Below are positions 1-7,828 of a stretch of 64,000 bases of DNA, piece by piece (the first letter of the stretch is position 1; every line of letters begins with the position of its first letter). The notes under the pieces were generated by a model. That model was not told where the DNA came from. It saw only the letters and a list, made by a program, of their open reading frames with translations, and searched no databases. The stretch spans positions 97,984-161,983 of IMG/VR virus record IMGVR_UViG_3300037297_000178; one strand, given 5' to 3'. The position numbers were made by a program, and so were the translations under genes. Source of the DNA: a virus.

Positions 1-1
1 C

Positions 2-262
2 GGCGCTAAGTCATGGCTCGTGCTGTTGAAGCACGGGCACAAAGAGCGACTGCTTCGGTACGTGTTCGTGGGGGACGCTTTTGAGCCTGAGAAAGTTGAC
101 GAGTACAGGGAGAGCGTCGACGACTGGCCGGTGACGCAGACCGACGTGGTGTTAAAGGCCCTCGAGCTTATCGAGGGCGGGGTTGCGCCGGACACGGTCT
201 ACAACTTGCTCGAGAACCTCGAGCGATTAACTAATGCGATAAAGAGGGCACGCGATGATTGA
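2..262 (+). CDS. Hypothetical protein, 5' end outside window
   Basis: The frame is open from the window edge, so the N-terminus is missing; an internal GTG lies at 20. The visible C-terminal part is charged and helical (KALELIEGG, LLENLERLTNAIKRA) with no family I recognise. Its stop overlaps the next start by 8 bases, typical of the translationally coupled gene string that follows. Its segment VAPDTVYNLLENLER resembles the repeat in the protein at 33918, so a distant relation is possible. Confidence 0.6.
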   Translation, partial: GAKSWLVLLKHGHKERLLRYVFVGDAFEPEKVDEYRESVDDWPVTQTDVVLKALELIEGGVAPDTVYNLLENLERLTNAIKRARDD

Positions 263-725
263 CGTTATTGAGAATTTCCCGCAAGGGCACATGGTCAGGC
301 TTCCCGACGGGGTGCTTGCGATGGTGGTCGGCGTTGCGTGGAACAAGCCGGATGGGCACGCGAGCATAATTGTCGAAACTGTGCGGGACGGGCAGGTGTT
401 TGTCGGATATGGCACGAACGTTACAGGTGTCGCGTATCGACACGAGGTTATTCGTGCGTTCGAAGCCCTAAGCGTCCATGACGCCGTATTCGAGTGGGTT
501 ATCACTGACGATGTTATGTTGACAACCGTGAAGGGCATTGTGGCGAGCGAGCTAAACGTCAATCAGCGAATAACGGATGCGCTAGAGGCAGCAGTGAGAC
601 GGTTTCCGAACGTACCTGAAAATGCTTTTGTATTTGAAACGTCACTCCGACACCTGAGCACATTCCTCGACTACCGCGCTCTTGCAGAGCGCGTTCGTAG
701 ATACATCACGGAGGAAATCGATTGA
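255..725 (+). CDS. Hypothetical protein (156 aa)
   Basis: No recognised family. The N-terminal half is strand-rich (MVRLPDGVLAMVVGVAW, SIIVETVRDGQVFVGYG) and could be a small beta-barrel. The C-terminal half is helical with the pattern RITDALEAAVRRFPNVP. It overlaps both neighbours by a few bases, so translation is probably coupled. Confidence 0.65.
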   Translation: MIDVIENFPQGHMVRLPDGVLAMVVGVAWNKPDGHASIIVETVRDGQVFVGYGTNVTGVAYRHEVIRAFEALSVHDAVFEWVITDDVMLTTVKGIVASELNVNQRITDALEAAVRRFPNVPENAFVFETSLRHLSTFLDYRALAERVRRYITEEID

Positions 726-1219
726 TAAGCACCATCAAGAAGCACCTGAAATATGCAAGTTACGTATTCAGGCACAAGTGGTATGTGTTTGTCGAATGCG
801 TGAAACTCGGGGTCCCGTTCCTGGGTCTTACACACGACCTGTCGAAGTTTCGGCCCGACGAGTGGATTCCGTATGCGAATTACTTTTACAACATGAACGG
901 CGGTCCTTCGCCTGAGGAGTGTGAGGCGTTTGACGAGGCGTGGCTCCGCCACATTCACCGGAACAAGCATCATTGGCAATGGTGGGTTATCCTGAGGGAC
1001 AACAACGGGAACAGGATACTCGACATGCCGGACAAGTACAGGCGCGAAATGCTCGCTGACTGGATAGGAGCGGGGAAGGCACAGGGGAACGACGACACGG
1101 CGGGCTGGTATGCCGAAAAACGACCATTCCTGATTTTACATCCTGAGACTGAGGCATGGCTCGATGGGCAGTTCGGACTCAGAACGGGTGAGCGAAAGTG
1201 GTTTCATAGGCTGAGGTGA
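722..1219 (+). CDS. DUF5662-like phage protein
   Basis: TTG start at 722 behind GGAGGAAATCGA. The protein shows the residue pattern I associate with DUF5662: GLTHDLSKFRPDEW near residues 36-48, then WLRHIHRNKHHWQWW near 92-106, giving a histidine/aspartate set like that of HD-type metal proteins. The remainder is polar and the protein looks soluble. Function is unknown; DUF5662 proteins are common in phage early regions. A metal-dependent hydrolase role is inferred only from the HD and HH pairs. Confidence 0.6.
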   Translation: MISTIKKHLKYASYVFRHKWYVFVECVKLGVPFLGLTHDLSKFRPDEWIPYANYFYNMNGGPSPEECEAFDEAWLRHIHRNKHHWQWWVILRDNNGNRILDMPDKYRREMLADWIGAGKAQGNDDTAGWYAEKRPFLILHPETEAWLDGQFGLRTGERKWFHRLR

Positions 1220-1223
1220 GAAT

Positions 1224-1814
1224 ATGTGGGTGTGTCAAGCTATAAAATGCGCCGTCTGTGGCGTGGTCGGAACTCGTGAGCACGGCGAACCGTATTATAT
1301 GTACTTTGACCGTCAACGGAAGGAGTACTTCGTAAGGGAAAACGAGACCGACGTTCGGTGCGGGCGCTGCGGTTCGACGCGCTGGTCTCCGTTGGACGAC
1401 GACGGAGAACGTTGTAAGCGTTGTGGGGCGCTCGTCGGGGGCGTGTGGCAGACCTCTGACGAAACATGGGCGAAGGTGTCAGGCGAGCACGTGATATTGT
1501 GCCGTCACTGTTTCGAGGTATTAGCGGACGAGAACGGGGACACTCCCTACTGGGAAGTTGAGCTTGGGCGCTTCCCGTCTGAGACGGGTTTTCTCGCCTT
1601 AACTGAGGCGTTCCTTAATCGACTGCGCGAGTTCGTACCTGAGAAAAAAGACTGTCGGCACGCGCTTATGATTATTGACGGGAAGCTCGCTGTCGCAACG
1701 CACAGCGAGAACGGATGGAACACCACGTTTTTCGACCCGGTTGACTACAACCTTAGTCCGGCTGACTTAGCCGTTGAGGTGAGGACTGCTCTTGAAATTT
1801 TATCAGGTGAGTGA
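1224..1814 (+). CDS. Multi-zinc-ribbon protein (196 aa)
   Basis: At least four Cys pairs in the first 105 residues: CAVC, CGRC, CKRC and CRHC, consistent with two or three structural zinc sites. The C-terminal region has the segment VATHSENGWNTTFFDPVDY and no motif I know. Zinc-ribbon proteins in phages often contact DNA, RNA or RNA polymerase, but nothing here says which. Its end overlaps the next gene by 23 bases. Confidence 0.6.
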   Translation: MWVCQAIKCAVCGVVGTREHGEPYYMYFDRQRKEYFVRENETDVRCGRCGSTRWSPLDDDGERCKRCGALVGGVWQTSDETWAKVSGEHVILCRHCFEVLADENGDTPYWEVELGRFPSETGFLALTEAFLNRLREFVPEKKDCRHALMIIDGKLAVATHSENGWNTTFFDPVDYNLSPADLAVEVRTALEILSGE

Positions 1815-2487
1815 TTTTCGGGGGGACAAATACGAATACCTGATACGTAAGGGGACAATGGACGGGGGCATAGTGAAGATGGTTGTCGAGGGGAACAGGT
1901 ATCGCTTCCCGCCCCGATTCCCCTCTTTGCCGGTCATCGATGTAGGAGCGCATATCGGCGCGTCTGCAACTGAGCTGAAACGACGGGGCGCTTCTGTCGT
2001 GTGGGCGATAGAACCACAGCCCGAAAACGTGAAGGTTCTTCGCTGCAACCTCGGCCTTCACGACGTGACGGGTAGCGTTTTCGTGCTTGACGTGGCGGTC
2101 GGGTACACGAACTCGGCCTTTATGACGCCGTTCCCGCTTTCGGGCGGGAACGTGAACACGGGCTGTGCCCGTGTCGGCGAAGGGACGGTCGAGGTGCGTT
2201 GCGTCACCCTCGAGAGCATAGTGTCGATGGTAGCGAGCGCACACGACAGTCAGGTGATACTCAAGCTCGACTGTGAGGGCGCAGAGTTTGACATCATTCG
2301 CCATGCCGACCCGTCATTGTTCGAAATGGTCCACTCGGTTTACGGCGAATACCACGAGGGGAACGGGAACTCTGCGAAGGTACTTGCTCACTATTTCGAG
2401 GGTGTCGGGTTTGACGTTCGGCTGTACGACCGGCTCGGGCAGCCCGGCGGCGGCGGTTTTGGTAAGTTTGTGATGGTGAGGCGGTGA
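1792..2487 (+). CDS. FkbM-family SAM-dependent methyltransferase
   Basis: TTG start at 1792. A Rossmann methyltransferase core is visible: VIDVGAHIGASATELKRRG (motif I, residues about 44-62), then VWAIEPQPENVKVLRCNL (acidic residue after strand 2) and VILKLDCEGAEFDII near 155-169, the last being the FkbM hallmark LKxDxEGxE. Family members O-methylate sugars or small metabolites; the acceptor here cannot be deduced. The length of 231 aa fits the domain alone. It is followed by a tiny membrane protein with an ATGA overlap. Confidence 0.8.
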   Translation: MKFYQVSDFRGDKYEYLIRKGTMDGGIVKMVVEGNRYRFPPRFPSLPVIDVGAHIGASATELKRRGASVVWAIEPQPENVKVLRCNLGLHDVTGSVFVLDVAVGYTNSAFMTPFPLSGGNVNTGCARVGEGTVEVRCVTLESIVSMVASAHDSQVILKLDCEGAEFDIIRHADPSLFEMVHSVYGEYHEGNGNSAKVLAHYFEGVGFDVRLYDRLGQPGGGGFGKFVMVRR

Positions 2488-2594
2488 TGAAACGAGGTAC
2501 ACAGTTGGAGGCTTTGACAATTCTATGTCTGATAATAGTCCTTTCGATGGTGATATGTCTGATAGGCGAGGCGATAATACGGGCGTGCTTCTGA
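2487..2594 (+). CDS. Small single-pass membrane protein (35 aa)
   Basis: ATG at 2487 overlaps the stop of the methyltransferase gene as ATGA. The translation is almost entirely one hydrophobic helix (LTILCLIIVLSMVICLIG) preceded by a basic N-terminus MKRGTQ, so a Nin-Cout bitopic protein is expected. It overlaps the 5' part of the next frame, which makes one of the two starts doubtful. One of several tiny membrane proteins at gene junctions in this window. Confidence 0.5.
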   Translation: MKRGTQLEALTILCLIIVLSMVICLIGEAIIRACF

Positions 2595-3700
2595 GGGAAG
2601 GAGACCTGCTTCGGGCAACTTACGACACGATTGAGCTATACGTGAGGCTTCTCGCGGGCGGGAATGCGCAGGTGGCAGACCGTTACGGGCGCGTGCTCGA
2701 CAAGAGCGTGTACTCAATACACGAGGCGAACGAGTACGCCCGCTACAACTACGAACTGGTCGGTAACGACCTCGAGGTACACATTGACCTTGACTTTGAC
2801 GACTACGAGGCGGTGCGCGAAGCGTTCGACGTTATGTACACGCTCCCTTCTCGCGTGTTTGTCGTTCACCCAACGGGTGACGTTTCCGGTTGTCTAACAC
2901 AGATTCTTCGAAGGCCCTGGGCTGCACATTATGGGGGCGTGTACAGTGAGGGCCTTGTACACTACTCAAACCTGTGCGGTTATCGGCGATTTACGGGCTG
3001 CAACCATCCCGACACGAACGGGGTGTGTCCCGACTTCCCATGCCCGATAGTCGAGCAGGCAGGTGAATGGCTCGTTCGTGTCGTAGGACGTCCGAAGGGA
3101 ACATACAATGAGTGGTACAGTAACGTCTTTATTCAGTACAAGGATGGGTCGATGGATATACCACGACCGGGCATTATGGGGCTTGACGAGCAGTTTACCC
3201 CCCTCGTCGAGTTCGAACTACGGCGGCGTGTCGAACAAGGCGCGAACTCGCTCATGCTTACGTTCGACCAGTCTGACATTTTCACGGGTTCCCTCGTGAC
3301 AGGCGAGACAGTAGCGCTTCTCTCGCAAATCCTTGTCGAGCGCGTGATGCTCGACGACGATGGTGAACCGGTCGAGGTCGACGGCGTGATACAGACTGAG
3401 ATTGTGCGCGAACCGATAGTCATGCTCGAAATGCGCGACCAGCCCTATGTCCCATGCCCTATATCACACGATGCGCCCGTTTTCACCATTGAGAAGGTTA
3501 AACTGAGGCGTTATGTACCGCGCCTCGTTGTTACCTACCCGACGCTCTTTTTAATTCGGACGGCAGCAGGCGACATAATCGACTACCACGACCCGAACGC
3601 TGCTGAAATCATCAAGAGGGCGCTGATAAAAGAGGCGGAAACTTCCGCAGAGGAATGTTTAAGACTTGTCGAAAGACAGATTGCCGAACGCGCAGTATAG
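2525..3700 (+). CDS. Hypothetical protein (up to 391 aa)
   Basis: A long frame with consistent codon use from about 2580 on. The start is uncertain: ATG at 2525 has a poorly spaced GGAGG, and ATG 2552 or GTG 2585 are alternatives that reduce overlap with the small membrane gene. A cluster of cysteines near 148-172 (LCGYRRFTGCNHPD, GVCPDFPCP) resembles a metal or Fe-S site. No fold is recognised. The C-terminus is helical and charged. Confidence 0.65.
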   Translation: MSDNSPFDGDMSDRRGDNTGVLLREGDLLRATYDTIELYVRLLAGGNAQVADRYGRVLDKSVYSIHEANEYARYNYELVGNDLEVHIDLDFDDYEAVREAFDVMYTLPSRVFVVHPTGDVSGCLTQILRRPWAAHYGGVYSEGLVHYSNLCGYRRFTGCNHPDTNGVCPDFPCPIVEQAGEWLVRVVGRPKGTYNEWYSNVFIQYKDGSMDIPRPGIMGLDEQFTPLVEFELRRRVEQGANSLMLTFDQSDIFTGSLVTGETVALLSQILVERVMLDDDGEPVEVDGVIQTEIVREPIVMLEMRDQPYVPCPISHDAPVFTIEKVKLRRYVPRLVVTYPTLFLIRTAAGDIIDYHDPNAAEIIKRALIKEAETSAEECLRLVERQIAERAV

Positions 3701-4226
3701 CATCAGGTACGTATCAGACCTGTATCAGATATACGAGCGGGCCTTCACCGACCCTGCAAGGTTGTATGTCGTCGATGTGCCCGACCCGGGACGTGCTTCG
3801 TTTTGGGTGCGGAAATACGCCTCCCTGGGGCGTCACCTCGACAATCCGAGCACGCCCCCTTACCAGTATGGAATGGTAGTGAGCACATACAACTTTTTTC
3901 ACCTTAACGCGTGCGGATATAAAACGAGGGGGTATCGAGGGCATTGCGCGTTCGGCGTTGGCCCTGATGAGTGTGACCGCGACATGATTCTCGGCGCGTG
4001 TCCGTTCGTGCGCGTCGCAGAACCGGGTGACATACGCCGCTTGTGGACCGGTGCCGTTGCGCCGGACTACAGGGAACGTTACATCAACTTTTGGCTCGAA
4101 GAACACTCAAAGAAACCGACGCACGTTGTCGTCGTGAAGAGGGCGCGTGGCATGTGGTTACATAACGTATTTCTATCTCATGAGGGCGATATAGTGAACG
4201 TCTGGAGGAATTATGAAGGGGCTTGA
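3666..4226 (+). CDS. Hypothetical protein with Cys-rich centre (186 aa)
   Basis: TTG start overlapping the previous gene by 35 bases. The centre contains NACGYKTRGYRGHCAF and ECDRDMILGACPF, reminiscent of the Cys cluster in the preceding 391-aa protein (CGYRRFTGC...CPDFPCP). The two may share a metal-binding module. Function unknown. Confidence 0.6.
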   Translation: MSKDRLPNAQYSIRYVSDLYQIYERAFTDPARLYVVDVPDPGRASFWVRKYASLGRHLDNPSTPPYQYGMVVSTYNFFHLNACGYKTRGYRGHCAFGVGPDECDRDMILGACPFVRVAEPGDIRRLWTGAVAPDYRERYINFWLEEHSKKPTHVVVVKRARGMWLHNVFLSHEGDIVNVWRNYEGA

Positions 4227-4581
4227 CGATTACATTGACGGGAAGCTGACGGCTGACCCTGACCTCACGCATGAGTTTATCGTTGAGGGGCACAGGCAAT
4301 TTAACGAGTGGCTCGAGCGAGAAGGACTGTCGCTCGAGGAGGGGGACACTGTTCACATCAAGCGAAGCCGGTTTATACCAGGGGACGCCTTCTATGTGGT
4401 GATGTGGCTTGACGGTTTCGACGGGGTCATCTTTTCGCCGCCGATGCAGAACGGCGAATTTCTTGACGGTAAGTGGCGCGTCGAGCTTGACCGCGAGGTG
4501 AGTCGCATCGAGACGACAACTTCGTCATATAACACGCTTGTAGAAGCGCTGAAGAAACTCACGCGCCCTGCTTATGGGTAG
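4213..4581 (+). CDS. Hypothetical acidic protein (122 aa)
   Basis: Starts at ATG 4213 behind GGAGGAATT. Mixed alpha/beta with a central strand-rich part (FYVVMWLDGFDGVIFSPP). No motif recognised. Overlaps both neighbours slightly. Confidence 0.6.
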   Translation: MKGLDDYIDGKLTADPDLTHEFIVEGHRQFNEWLEREGLSLEEGDTVHIKRSRFIPGDAFYVVMWLDGFDGVIFSPPMQNGEFLDGKWRVELDREVSRIETTTSSYNTLVEALKKLTRPAYG

Positions 4582-4753
4582 AATCACACGCGCCGTAGGG
4601 TACTTAATAGCAGCGGAGGCCGAACGAGTTGTACCGCGCCCCTCATGTGTCCCGCCCGGTCTTCACAGGTGGTATACAGTTATGTACATTTTCGCGTGGT
4701 CGAGTTGGCTTGGGTTTTGGGCGCGAATGTATGTAAAATTTCACAAGAGGTAG
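4574..4753 (+). CDS. Small membrane protein (59 aa)
   Basis: ATG at 4574 overlaps the previous stop. The C-terminal half holds one probable transmembrane helix, WYTVMYIFAWSSWLGFWA, rich in Trp, with a basic tail. The N-terminal half (RAVGYLIAAEAERVV) is amphipathic. It fills the space between two genes exactly, supporting its reality. Confidence 0.5.
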   Translation: MGRITRAVGYLIAAEAERVVPRPSCVPPGLHRWYTVMYIFAWSSWLGFWARMYVKFHKR

Positions 4754-4754
4754 T

Positions 4755-5006
4755 ATGAGCCGACAACTCACGTTCGAAGGAAAGACCGGAAGAGAACTGA
4801 TTGTTGAGGCCGAAAACCTCAAGTATCGGTCAATCTGTCAGGAAATCAGGGACGCTTACCGACTTGCTGAAGCAATCGAGGCAACCGACATTATGGAACA
4901 CCTCGAGAACTGTATCGTCATGGCGAAAAAGATGGACCGGAAGCTGCGCGAGAATAAGGCGAATCGTGGTGAGAAGCTCGACCGCGAGCTTTGGGAACCG
5001 CGATGA
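4755..5006 (+). CDS. Hypothetical helical protein (83 aa)
   Basis: Starts one base after the previous stop, with AAGAGG upstream. The sequence is mostly charged alpha helix (ELIVEAENLKYRSICQEIRDAY) and probably forms a helical bundle. No family recognised. Confidence 0.6.
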   Translation: MSRQLTFEGKTGRELIVEAENLKYRSICQEIRDAYRLAEAIEATDIMEHLENCIVMAKKMDRKLRENKANRGEKLDRELWEPR

Positions 5007-5077
5007 ACACCGACCTCCTCGTTTTGGCCTTAGCGGTTGTGCTTGTGTTTGTAACCGGGAAGTGGTTTTCCTCTTGA
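5003..5077 (+). CDS. Tiny membrane protein (24 aa)
   Basis: ATG at 5003 forms an ATGA overlap with the previous stop. The peptide is one hydrophobic helix, DLLVLALAVVLVFVTG, and then KWFSS. Its stop TGA sits inside the -35 element of the tRNA-Thr promoter. Position and hydrophobicity support it, but so short a frame could be fortuitous. Confidence 0.4.
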   Translation: MNTDLLVLALAVVLVFVTGKWFSS

Positions 5078-5102
5078 CCATTTTTGTATAATAGTGTATA
5101 AT
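5074..5102 (+). promoter_or_regulatory. Promoter for tRNA-Thr
   Basis: TTGACC at 5074-5079, 17-base spacer, TATAAT at 5097-5102. A second TATAAT lies 10 bases upstream. The start would fall a few bases before the tRNA. Confidence 0.75.
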
Positions 5103-5115
5103 CGTTGTATGAAAT

Positions 5116-5187
5116 GCCCTTGTAGCTTAGATGGTAAAGCGCCCGCCCTGTAAGCGGGTGACATCGGTTCGACTCCGGTCGGGGGCT
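5116..5187 (+). tRNA. tRNA-Thr (UGU anticodon)
   Basis: A full cloverleaf can be folded: acceptor GCCCTTG/CGGGGGC (two G.U pairs), D stem GCTT/AAGC, anticodon stem CCCGC/GCGGG with loop CCTGTAA, T arm ATCGG-TTCGACT-CCGGT, discriminator U, CCA not encoded. The anticodon reads UGU. Position 33 is C instead of the near-universal U, which is unusual for an elongator tRNA. Confidence 0.85.
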
Positions 5188-5198
5188 TGGAGGTGACG

Positions 5199-5510
5199 AT
5201 GGACGGCGAAATAACAATGAGGACCGTAAAACCGAACGACGTGAAGGAACACACGGTCCGGCGTAACAGTAAGTGGGCGAAGGTTCACGCTATGTTGCGC
5301 GAGGGTCTCAGTCGTGAGACGGCGGTCGAGTTCACCTGCCCGGACGCGAAAATGCGTGAGGTACTGCGGAACGTTATTACCTCTTGGCTGAATTACAACC
5401 GTGAGGGGCTTGTCCCTGAGGGGTACAGGGTGAAGACCACGACTAACGACGAGGGCGGCTTTTTCCTTTATGTCAGTTTAATTGAAGATATTTACTGTGA
5501 GGAACGATGA
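5199..5510 (+). CDS. Hypothetical protein (103 aa)
   Basis: ATG 5199 is chosen because GGAGGTGACG precedes it; the frame also runs back to a TTG inside the tRNA. Basic N-terminal half (VRRNSKWAKVHAMLREGLSRE) could bind nucleic acid or resemble a HTH recognition segment with METAVEFTCPDAKMREVLRN-like spacing. No family assigned. Confidence 0.6.
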   Translation: MDGEITMRTVKPNDVKEHTVRRNSKWAKVHAMLREGLSRETAVEFTCPDAKMREVLRNVITSWLNYNREGLVPEGYRVKTTTNDEGGFFLYVSLIEDIYCEER

Positions 5511-5803
5511 AAAGTGATGTTATCAGAGTGTCGGAAGCAATAGCTCAAGGAATTGTCGGGCGCGAGCGTGACATACAGCCCGCGCAAGTGGCAGCCGTAG
5601 CGGAATGGGTGATTGTCAATCGTGTTGTCGAGGATTGTGAGTATGGCTTCTGGGAAGCACTCGTTGACAAGCTGTGTCACCTGTTCTGGGAACATGACGG
5701 CATGACCGGACGGGCCGAACGAGTTGTGACGCTCGCCTGGGCTAACACGTATTTACGTGATGTATACGAGAAAATTCACGAGGTGTACCAGAGGGATGAA
5801 TAA
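5507..5803 (+). CDS. Paralogous protein A (98 aa)
   Basis: First of a tandem pair with the following gene. Shared positions include AIAQGIVGR/AIAEGLTGR near the N-terminus, a central VAEWV/VEAWV segment, and LAWANTYLRDVYEKI/EAWANIYLREAFDNI near the C-terminus. All-helical, acidic, no known domain. ATGA-type overlap with the neighbours indicates coupled translation. Confidence 0.65.
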   Translation: MKSDVIRVSEAIAQGIVGRERDIQPAQVAAVAEWVIVNRVVEDCEYGFWEALVDKLCHLFWEHDGMTGRAERVVTLAWANTYLRDVYEKIHEVYQRDE

Positions 5804-6089
5804 AGACGAGCCTGACAACAACGGATATTTAGCAAGGGCGATAGCTGAGGGCTTGACGGGACGGGGAAAGAACGCAAGTCAGATTATCGTGTCTGTGGTC
5901 GAGGCGTGGGTTGAACAAGAGGACATAGTTGAGTCTTGCGTGCGTGGAGACTGGAGGTTTGTCGTGTTCAAGCTGTGTGTTTTATTGTGGGGACACCCAG
6001 GCGCAGTCGAAACAAGACTCACCGAAGCGTGGGCTAACATCTACTTACGCGAGGCGTTTGACAATATTCGGGGCGGTAGTGACGAGTAG
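5796..6089 (+). CDS. Paralogous protein B (97 aa)
   Basis: Start ATG 5796 overlaps the stop of its paralogue and has GAGG upstream; an upstream in-frame ATG at 5757 is less likely. Same helical layout as the preceding protein. The last codons (GSDE and stop) are also the first bases of tRNA-Gln, so gene and tRNA overlap by 10 bases. Confidence 0.65.
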   Translation: MNKDEPDNNGYLARAIAEGLTGRGKNASQIIVSVVEAWVEQEDIVESCVRGDWRFVVFKLCVLLWGHPGAVETRLTEAWANIYLREAFDNIRGGSDE

Positions 6090-6150
6090 TTAAGCGGAAT
6101 AACACCGGGCTTTGAACCCGGGGTCTGAGGTTCGAACCCTCACTCGTCAG
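6080..6150 (+). tRNA. tRNA-Gln (UUG anticodon)
   Basis: Acceptor TGACGAG/CTCGTCA, D stem GTTA/TAAC with GG in the loop, anticodon stem CCGGG/CCCGG with loop CTTTGAA, T arm TGAGG-TTCGAAC-CCTCA, discriminator G as usual for Gln. CCA is not encoded. The 5' end lies inside the upstream coding sequence. No separate promoter is visible, so it is probably processed from the operon transcript. Confidence 0.88.
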
Positions 6151-6163
6151 TCGGAGGTGAATA

Positions 6164-6544
6164 ATGAAATTGTTGAAGCGTTTAGAACAGGTTAGGGCCA
6201 GAAATCTCGAATCTGAGCAGGTTCGGGGAAGGGTGAGGGAATCACTTCGCCCGGCTATCGTCGATGCTGTCAGGCTCGAGTTCAAGAAGAGGACTGCTCT
6301 TGACCTTGACGATAGCATACCGGTTGTGCTGAGGTGGAAGGAGGACGCCTTCACCGTCCGCTTGTTTATAAACAATCACTGTTTTATTACAGGCATTGAG
6401 GGGAAGGTACGCATAAACGAGGTACTCGAGACGGGCGAATTTTCGTTGTCTTTTACAGGCACGTGGGTAGGGTACAGCACGCTAAAGGACGAGGCCGTGA
6501 TAGAACATGAGGACATCGAGGCGGTTGGGTTGAGGTTACTATGA
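6164..6544 (+). CDS. Hypothetical protein (126 aa)
   Basis: Strong GGAGGTGAATA ribosome site before ATG 6164. Helical N-terminal half (KRLEQVRARNLESEQVRGRVRESL), then a strand-rich half (FTVRLFINNHCFITGIEGK). Unknown function. Four-base overlap with rtcB. Confidence 0.6.
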   Translation: MKLLKRLEQVRARNLESEQVRGRVRESLRPAIVDAVRLEFKKRTALDLDDSIPVVLRWKEDAFTVRLFINNHCFITGIEGKVRINEVLETGEFSLSFTGTWVGYSTLKDEAVIEHEDIEAVGLRLL

Positions 6545-7737
6545 ACGTTTACCAGGGAAAAGGAAAAAGACTGTTGTTTTCGACGGTTGACCTCAACGAC
6601 ATCGAAGCACAGGCGCGTTTTCAGCTCGTGAACGCTCGTCAACACCCGTCTGTGGTTCGAATGGGCGTTATGCCCGACTGTCATGCCGGATACGACATCC
6701 CGATAGGCACGATGGTAGCGTCGACGGCTGCTTTCCCGCGCTTTGCGGGTGTTGACGGCGGTTGTGGGGTGCTTTATGGGCGGCTGTACCATTGGCGCGA
6801 GAAGAGGCCCATCCGCCCCGACGAGCTTGACCTCGAACAGGTTGTCGAGCGCATATACGAGTCTGTGCCGGTCGGGAATGGGCCTGACGGTTCGCGTAAG
6901 GAGTATTACACGAAGAACACGCCGTCCCTCGACCACCTCGAGGCGTCGCTGAAGGACGAGGTCGAGTACGAGGTGATGCTCCGGCAGGTCGGCACGCTCG
7001 GAGGTGGGAATCACTTCATCGAGCTTGACGTGAACGAGCGCGAGGAGGTGTGCTTTATGATACACACCGGCTCGCGTAAGGCCGGTCACACCATAGGCTC
7101 GTTCTATGAGAAGGTTGCAGAAGACCTCATGGACACGTTCTATGTGTCCGACGCTCCTTCCCCATTCCTTCCCTGTGGTATCGTGCGGTCTAACATGTAC
7201 TTACAGGCACAGGAATGGACCGTCGAGTACGCGAAACTGAATCGCTATGCCATAGCGAAGCACGTTATTCAGGCTATCTGCGACGCACTCGGGGCTGACC
7301 GTAATGTGTATGAGTGCGAGCGCGTCGAGAGCGTCCATAACTTCGTCGAGACGGGCACGCTCGAGGGGCAGGACGTATTCATTCACAGAAAAGGTGCGAT
7401 ACGCCTTCCGCCCGGCGAACTTGGCGTGATTCCCGGCCATATGGGCGGGCACTCGTTCGTGGTGAGAGGGGTTGAGTCGGAATGGGCCGAAAAGGTGCTT
7501 CACACCGCCCCTCACGGGGCCGGGCGCGTTATGGGCCGACGCGAGGCGAAGCGAGAGCTTGACCTCGAGGAACAACAGGCGATAATGAAGGGCATTGTCA
7601 ATCGGCTCGACGCAGAACGGCTCGATGAAGCGCCGGGCGCTTACAAAGACCCGGACGAGGTTATCAGGGTGTGCGTTGAGAACGAACTGCTCGAGGTGGT
7701 TGAAGTTCTTTCCCCGATAGCTAACGTAAAGGGGTAA
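6541..7737 (+). CDS. rtcB: RtcB-type RNA ligase
   Basis: RtcB joins RNA 2',3'-cyclic phosphate or 3'-phosphate ends to 5'-OH ends using GTP and Mn2+, and heals tRNAs cut by nucleases. Visible signatures: GVMPDCHAGYDIPIGT (residues 42-57), GVDGGCG with D72 and C75 (metal ligands), GTLGGGNHFIEL with H158, IHTGSR with H175, HRKGA (282-286) and HTAPHGAGR with H325, the expected guanylylated histidine. At 398 aa it is shorter than the cellular enzyme (about 480) but all catalytic motifs are present. The gene sits shortly after two tRNA genes. In this window with interrupted and anticodon-less tRNA-like RNAs, a tRNA repair role against host anticodon nucleases is likely, though inferred. Confidence 0.93.
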   Translation: MNVYQGKGKRLLFSTVDLNDIEAQARFQLVNARQHPSVVRMGVMPDCHAGYDIPIGTMVASTAAFPRFAGVDGGCGVLYGRLYHWREKRPIRPDELDLEQVVERIYESVPVGNGPDGSRKEYYTKNTPSLDHLEASLKDEVEYEVMLRQVGTLGGGNHFIELDVNEREEVCFMIHTGSRKAGHTIGSFYEKVAEDLMDTFYVSDAPSPFLPCGIVRSNMYLQAQEWTVEYAKLNRYAIAKHVIQAICDALGADRNVYECERVESVHNFVETGTLEGQDVFIHRKGAIRLPPGELGVIPGHMGGHSFVVRGVESEWAEKVLHTAPHGAGRVMGRREAKRELDLEEQQAIMKGIVNRLDAERLDEAPGAYKDPDEVIRVCVENELLEVVEVLSPIANVKG

Positions 7738-7741
7738 GCAA

Positions 7742-7828
7742 ATGGAAAATATAGCACTTGTGTTTTCGGTTGTCGCGCTCTGTTCTGCGATAGTCTCACT
7801 TGTCCTTGTCATTGCGAAGCGTCAATGA
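7742..7828 (+). CDS. Tiny membrane protein (28 aa)
   Basis: ATG 7742, four bases after rtcB ends. One transmembrane helix, ALVFSVVALCSAIVSLVLVIA, is interrupted by no charge and followed by KRQ. ATGA overlap with the next small gene. Likely real by context; function unknown. Confidence 0.45.
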   Translation: MENIALVFSVVALCSAIVSLVLVIAKRQ

